Positions 60,736 through 64,000 of a stretch of DNA of 64,000 nucleotides are shown here, one piece after another; positions within the stretch are counted from its first letter, which is position 1, and each line of letters begins with the position of its first letter. The translations under genes were made by a program, and so were the position numbers. Location: positions 18,803 through 82,802 of the forward strand of contig MPNW01000116.1 in assembly GCA_011800805.1 (NCBI GenBank), given 5' to 3'. Below the pieces are notes generated by a model. The model saw nothing but the letters and a program-made list of their open reading frames with translations, was not told the DNA's origin and ran no database searches. This stretch comes from Hirudo medicinalis (taxonomy: Eukaryota > Annelida > Clitellata > Hirudinida > Hirudinidae).

Positions 60736-61131
60736 AGGGCTGGATTAAGGGGGGCCGAAAGGGCCCTGGCCCCGGGCCACCCACCAATATAGGCTTTCGA
60801 AAAAAATGACACAAAATAGTCACAACTAGGAACTGGTTATGCTTTTCTCTCTCTCTCTCCCTCTCTCTCTAATGAATGTGTTCACTGCTTCATGTGCAGA
60901 TTGATGTGCTCAAATAAAGCAAAATCTGAGTCTTCTCAACTTTCGTCTAATGTATTCTGTGATTGGAAACATTCACAAGAACGTCTACATAGTCATGAGC
61001 AGTCAACGACAACCTTCAACATTGAAGGCTACGATTGCTTTCAAGAGGAGGTTAAAAGCAATTGGGCAATGCAGCCCACATTGACCAACCGTTCATCACT
61101 TCATTTGCATCTGTACAAAGCAATACATTAA
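60736..61131 (+). mobile_element. hAT 5' end with N-terminal zinc-finger fragment
   Basis: It starts CAGGGCTGGATTAAGGGGGG, then GGGCCCTGGCCCC, a typical hAT end. A frame at 60,892-61,131 contains MCRLMCSNKAK, NVFCDWKHSQERLHSHEQST, the pattern of the TTF/ZMYM-type N-terminal region of hAT proteins (F.DWK... L..HE.S..H). A (CT)n run lies at 60,845-60,870. The rest of the transposase is absent. Confidence 0.75.
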
Positions 61132-61340
61132 CATGCTAGAATCAAAGACATACAAGGCAGCTTTAGCTTAGTGGCAAGACCGGTTGAAAGTGATACAAGG
61201 AATAATGAATCATATTCAGCTTCAAAATTGAAACAGGTTTCATGTTAGAATCACTTTATTGTAGATGCAAACTGTTGCCTAATAATGCTTTAGACATTGC
61301 AACCTAGTTATTACATTAATTGTTTCATGATAACAAATTT

Positions 61341-63715
61341 TCATAAGTGACATCCTTCACATAAATTGCGTCTGCTTTCAAGGAATTCTTCAATCTCCTC
61401 CACAGTTCTTGGAACATTAGTCATTAATTCCACTCCATCTTTTCTCACAATAATGTTGTCCTCAATTCTGACCTGATATAATTTTATTTAATCCTCTTAC
61501 AAAATTTAAAAACTCAGGTGCAATTACACGAACTAGTTTTATTAAATACTTATTTAAAGCAAATTAATATCAAATAAAAGAAAACCTACCCCTCCAAAAC
61601 CTCTATAACCATCCAGAATATCCTTTACAAAAAACTTTGATTGCAAATTATTGTTGAGAGCCTGATCCAACAACTGAAAAATTTGATGCAATAGTTGAAC
61701 TCATGATGAATAACAATAACTTGTAGAGACACTCAAAACATTCAGTCATGTAATGATTTTGCTCTATATAATTTCCAAAAATCAAATTTTAGAATAACGA
61801 TAAACATCAATGATATAATTTTGAGGAAGATTCAAATGCTCCGGTAATACTTGAAAACATAAAGGCAAAGTAGTAAGACCATTGAGACTAATAATAACCA
61901 ATTATAATGACAGATAGCTAAAATAACATGGCTTTACCACTTGTAACACAATTGCACTAATTGTTGTTTTGGCATTTTCAATTTCTTCTAAGGTCATTCC
62001 AACTATGTCAAGTGAAGTCTCTGCATCTTTAAATCATTTTGCCCATTGATTACGGCTCACTTCATTTTCCAAAATTCCTCTCCAGAATCGTTCCATTGAT
62101 TCCAGGCTTAGCGATTCTTTGATTTCCAGTTTAATGGTGAAATCATCTTTAGAACTTCTCCATATCATAGTTAAACATTTATTTTGGCAATACTTCATTT
62201 ATTTCACCAACTTAATTAATTATCTGGAAGCTTCATAGCAACTCCGTTTTCGAGTTGATTTAGGCGAGATTTTAATGTTCTTACTTTTATTTCATTTTTT
62301 GAACTCCCTCAGAACTGCAAGATCTTTCTGGCAAGTGCCAAGTTTTGAAGTCACCCTTTCCAGTTTTGAGTCTTTGATTCACATGGGATGAAAGTGTTCT
62401 TTTTTTCTCTTTTGCATCTAGTGCTATTGTATACATTCATTTTTTTTGGTTAAATTCAAGATACCACTTGAAGTCAGGCTTGGTAATGCTTTGCCTGCTC
62501 TCTAATTCATTAGAAATATGGTTTGGATTTTGTCTAGGCTTGTCATAAATAATAATAATAATAATAATAATTATATTTCATGCATGAACTATTCTACGAA
62601 AGATTCTAACAGGATTTATGAAGTAACACCCGGGTTCAATGGTAAGCACCATCCTCTCCTCAATGATCCTGTTCATTCTCAGACTCTTCAGTCCAGGCTG
62701 GTTGATCCTCTCAATACCCTGGGGAAATTTGAGCATTCAGAGTGCTAAGATCAGACAAGAGAGATGCATGAGTCAACATTAGTTTACACATTGTGTAACA
62801 ATGCAAAAATATGAAAATGATTTAGTTAACGATAAGTTTCTTTGCATTATATGCTACATTTTTAGTTGATCTTTTGAATGCCTTATGTTTCTGAAGCATT
62901 ATTTAATCACATATATATTTGCATCTATGTAATGATGTTTACTTTGAAATTATAACAATGATGACCACAATTACCTTTGGGTAACCACCAACATCGTGAA
63001 CATCCAGCCCCATGAGATGTCCGAGACCATGGGGCATAAATACGGCACCGAGATGAACGGCCATCATGTCATCCACCGAGCCTTTGAGAAGCCCTGCACT
63101 CTTAAGATCTTCGAGGATCACTCTCTCTGCTAATTGATGCATCTTCGACCAAGGGACTCCTATAATTTTAAACATTATACATCTTCTGCATCCATCAATG
63201 CATTTGTCAATTTAAGTATACATCCACCTGGCTTTGAAGCTCTCATGACAGCTCTATTTGCCCTTAGCACAGCATTGTAGATCATCTTTTGCTTATCTGT
63301 GAATTTTCCATTCACTGGAAAAGTGCAGGTGATGTCAGCAACATAACCATAGTATTCTCCACCCATGTCAAAAAGGCTGTAGAAAAAGATAGATTTTCTA
63401 AGGTTTGTACACAAGGACATAACAACTTTAATATTATAAAATTATTACATTAATTATTAGTTACAATCAACCCACCACAAGTCACCATCTTGGACTTTCT
63501 TGTCATTTGGTGCAGCAGCATGACCATAATGGAGGATGGAGCCATTATGCCCACTGGAAACAGATTGACATGATTATGAGCTACTACTAGTACAAGCACC
63601 ATCAAGCCAACAATGATAGAATTTTAGTGATGGTAACAATAACAACCTTCCACAAATGCAAGTGTATCCCACATGTCTCATGCCTCCTTCTGAGTAGCAA
63701 TGCTTGAGAAATACG
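61341..63715 (-). CDS. PEPD: Xaa-Pro dipeptidase (prolidase), 3' part
   Basis: Seven exons in phase: 63715-63647, 63553-63476, 63376-63228, 63159-62975, 62718-62611, 61673-61590, 61472-61341 (TGA). About 268 residues, the C-terminal pita-bread metallopeptidase domain of human PEPD; the N-terminal half lies beyond the window. The sequence reads [43 protein letters not shown] (two Asp metal ligands), [20 protein letters not shown] (His ligand), LTIEPG (Glu) and RIEDNIIV (Glu). All five manganese ligands are present. Prolidase is a cytosolic homodimer that splits dipeptides with C-terminal proline, important for collagen and proline recycling. It is on the same strand as the CEP89-like gene downstream. 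Confidence 0.95.
61930..62440 (-). mobile_element. Retrotransposon fragment in a PEPD intron
   Basis: The minus strand reads [20 protein letters not shown], a stop, then [14 protein letters not shown]. This resembles the linker before the polymerase in some LINEs (FW..I..., ..N..W, ITLEDI). An upstream basic piece ([16 protein letters not shown]) may belong to it. Tentative. Confidence 0.45.
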
Positions 63716-64000
63716 CTACAAGAACAAATTAAAAATAAAATCAGGGCCTTAGTCATGATATCACATGGCATCACACAAATTAAATCATTTATTAATAACA
63801 AATAGCTAGCATCGCCACCACTTGTAATCAAGTTCTAACCATTCAAGTAATCAAAATAAATATAAGATGCAAGCAAACATATAAGCAAAAAATAAATAAA
63901 AATGCTGAACCCTCAACATATCAAGATGGTAATTATGTTAACAATTTGATTAGCAAGAGCTATCGAAGGCTAATAAAAAAATCTGATCACGATAACATCA
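63716..64000. other. PEPD intron
   Basis: No exon is visible up to the window edge. The next PEPD exon upstream should encode the end of the N-terminal domain. Confidence 0.5.

Noticed and set aside
1..64000. Bacterial-type operons, CRISPR arrays, riboswitches or prophage
   Set aside because: Intron-split genes, animal retrotransposons and absence of spaced direct repeats show nuclear animal DNA; none of these features is present.

Overview
The window is AT-rich animal nuclear DNA. Genes are split by many GT-AG introns and the introns are packed with old, broken transposable elements. TTAGGG-type interstitial repeats, a chitinase closest in wording to vertebrate acidic chitinases (with a Ym1-like DGLNLD motif), a testis-type kinase, a HOOK dynein adaptor and a centriolar CEP89-type protein fit a metazoan. 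An invertebrate deuterostome such as a tunicate is my best guess, but nothing here proves it. All gene models were built by hand from splice signals, reading-frame phase and recognised motifs; no search was run.

Layout. 1-5.9 kb: LINE tail, then a plus-strand Ig-superfamily membrane protein with a dead Tc1 element in its first visible intron. 6.6-12.4 kb, minus strand: two unassigned terminal exons, an atypical dual-specificity phosphatase and a TSSK-like kinase. 15.9-20.0 kb, plus: a secreted helical protein that I propose as a candidate four-helix cytokine. 21.3-22.7 kb: a long terminal-inverted-repeat element. 23.0-35.6 kb, plus: complete HOOK gene in 22 exons. 37.0-45.6 kb, minus: a GH18 chitinase followed by four CBM14 chitin-binding exons that may be alternative 3' ends. 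45.9-48.6 kb: nest of LINE, SINE and hAT remains. 49.0-60.4 kb, minus: CEP89-like centriolar coiled-coil gene, with a perfect 389-bp foldback element in its second intron. 61.3-63.7 kb, minus: 3' half of prolidase (PEPD).

The genes do not form one pathway. The phosphatase and kinase are adjacent signalling genes. The chitinase and CBM14 exons belong together functionally. HOOK and CEP89 are both microtubule or centrosome proteins. The most novel candidates are the helical secreted protein, the chitinase 3' exon cassette and the two uncatalogued inverted-repeat elements.
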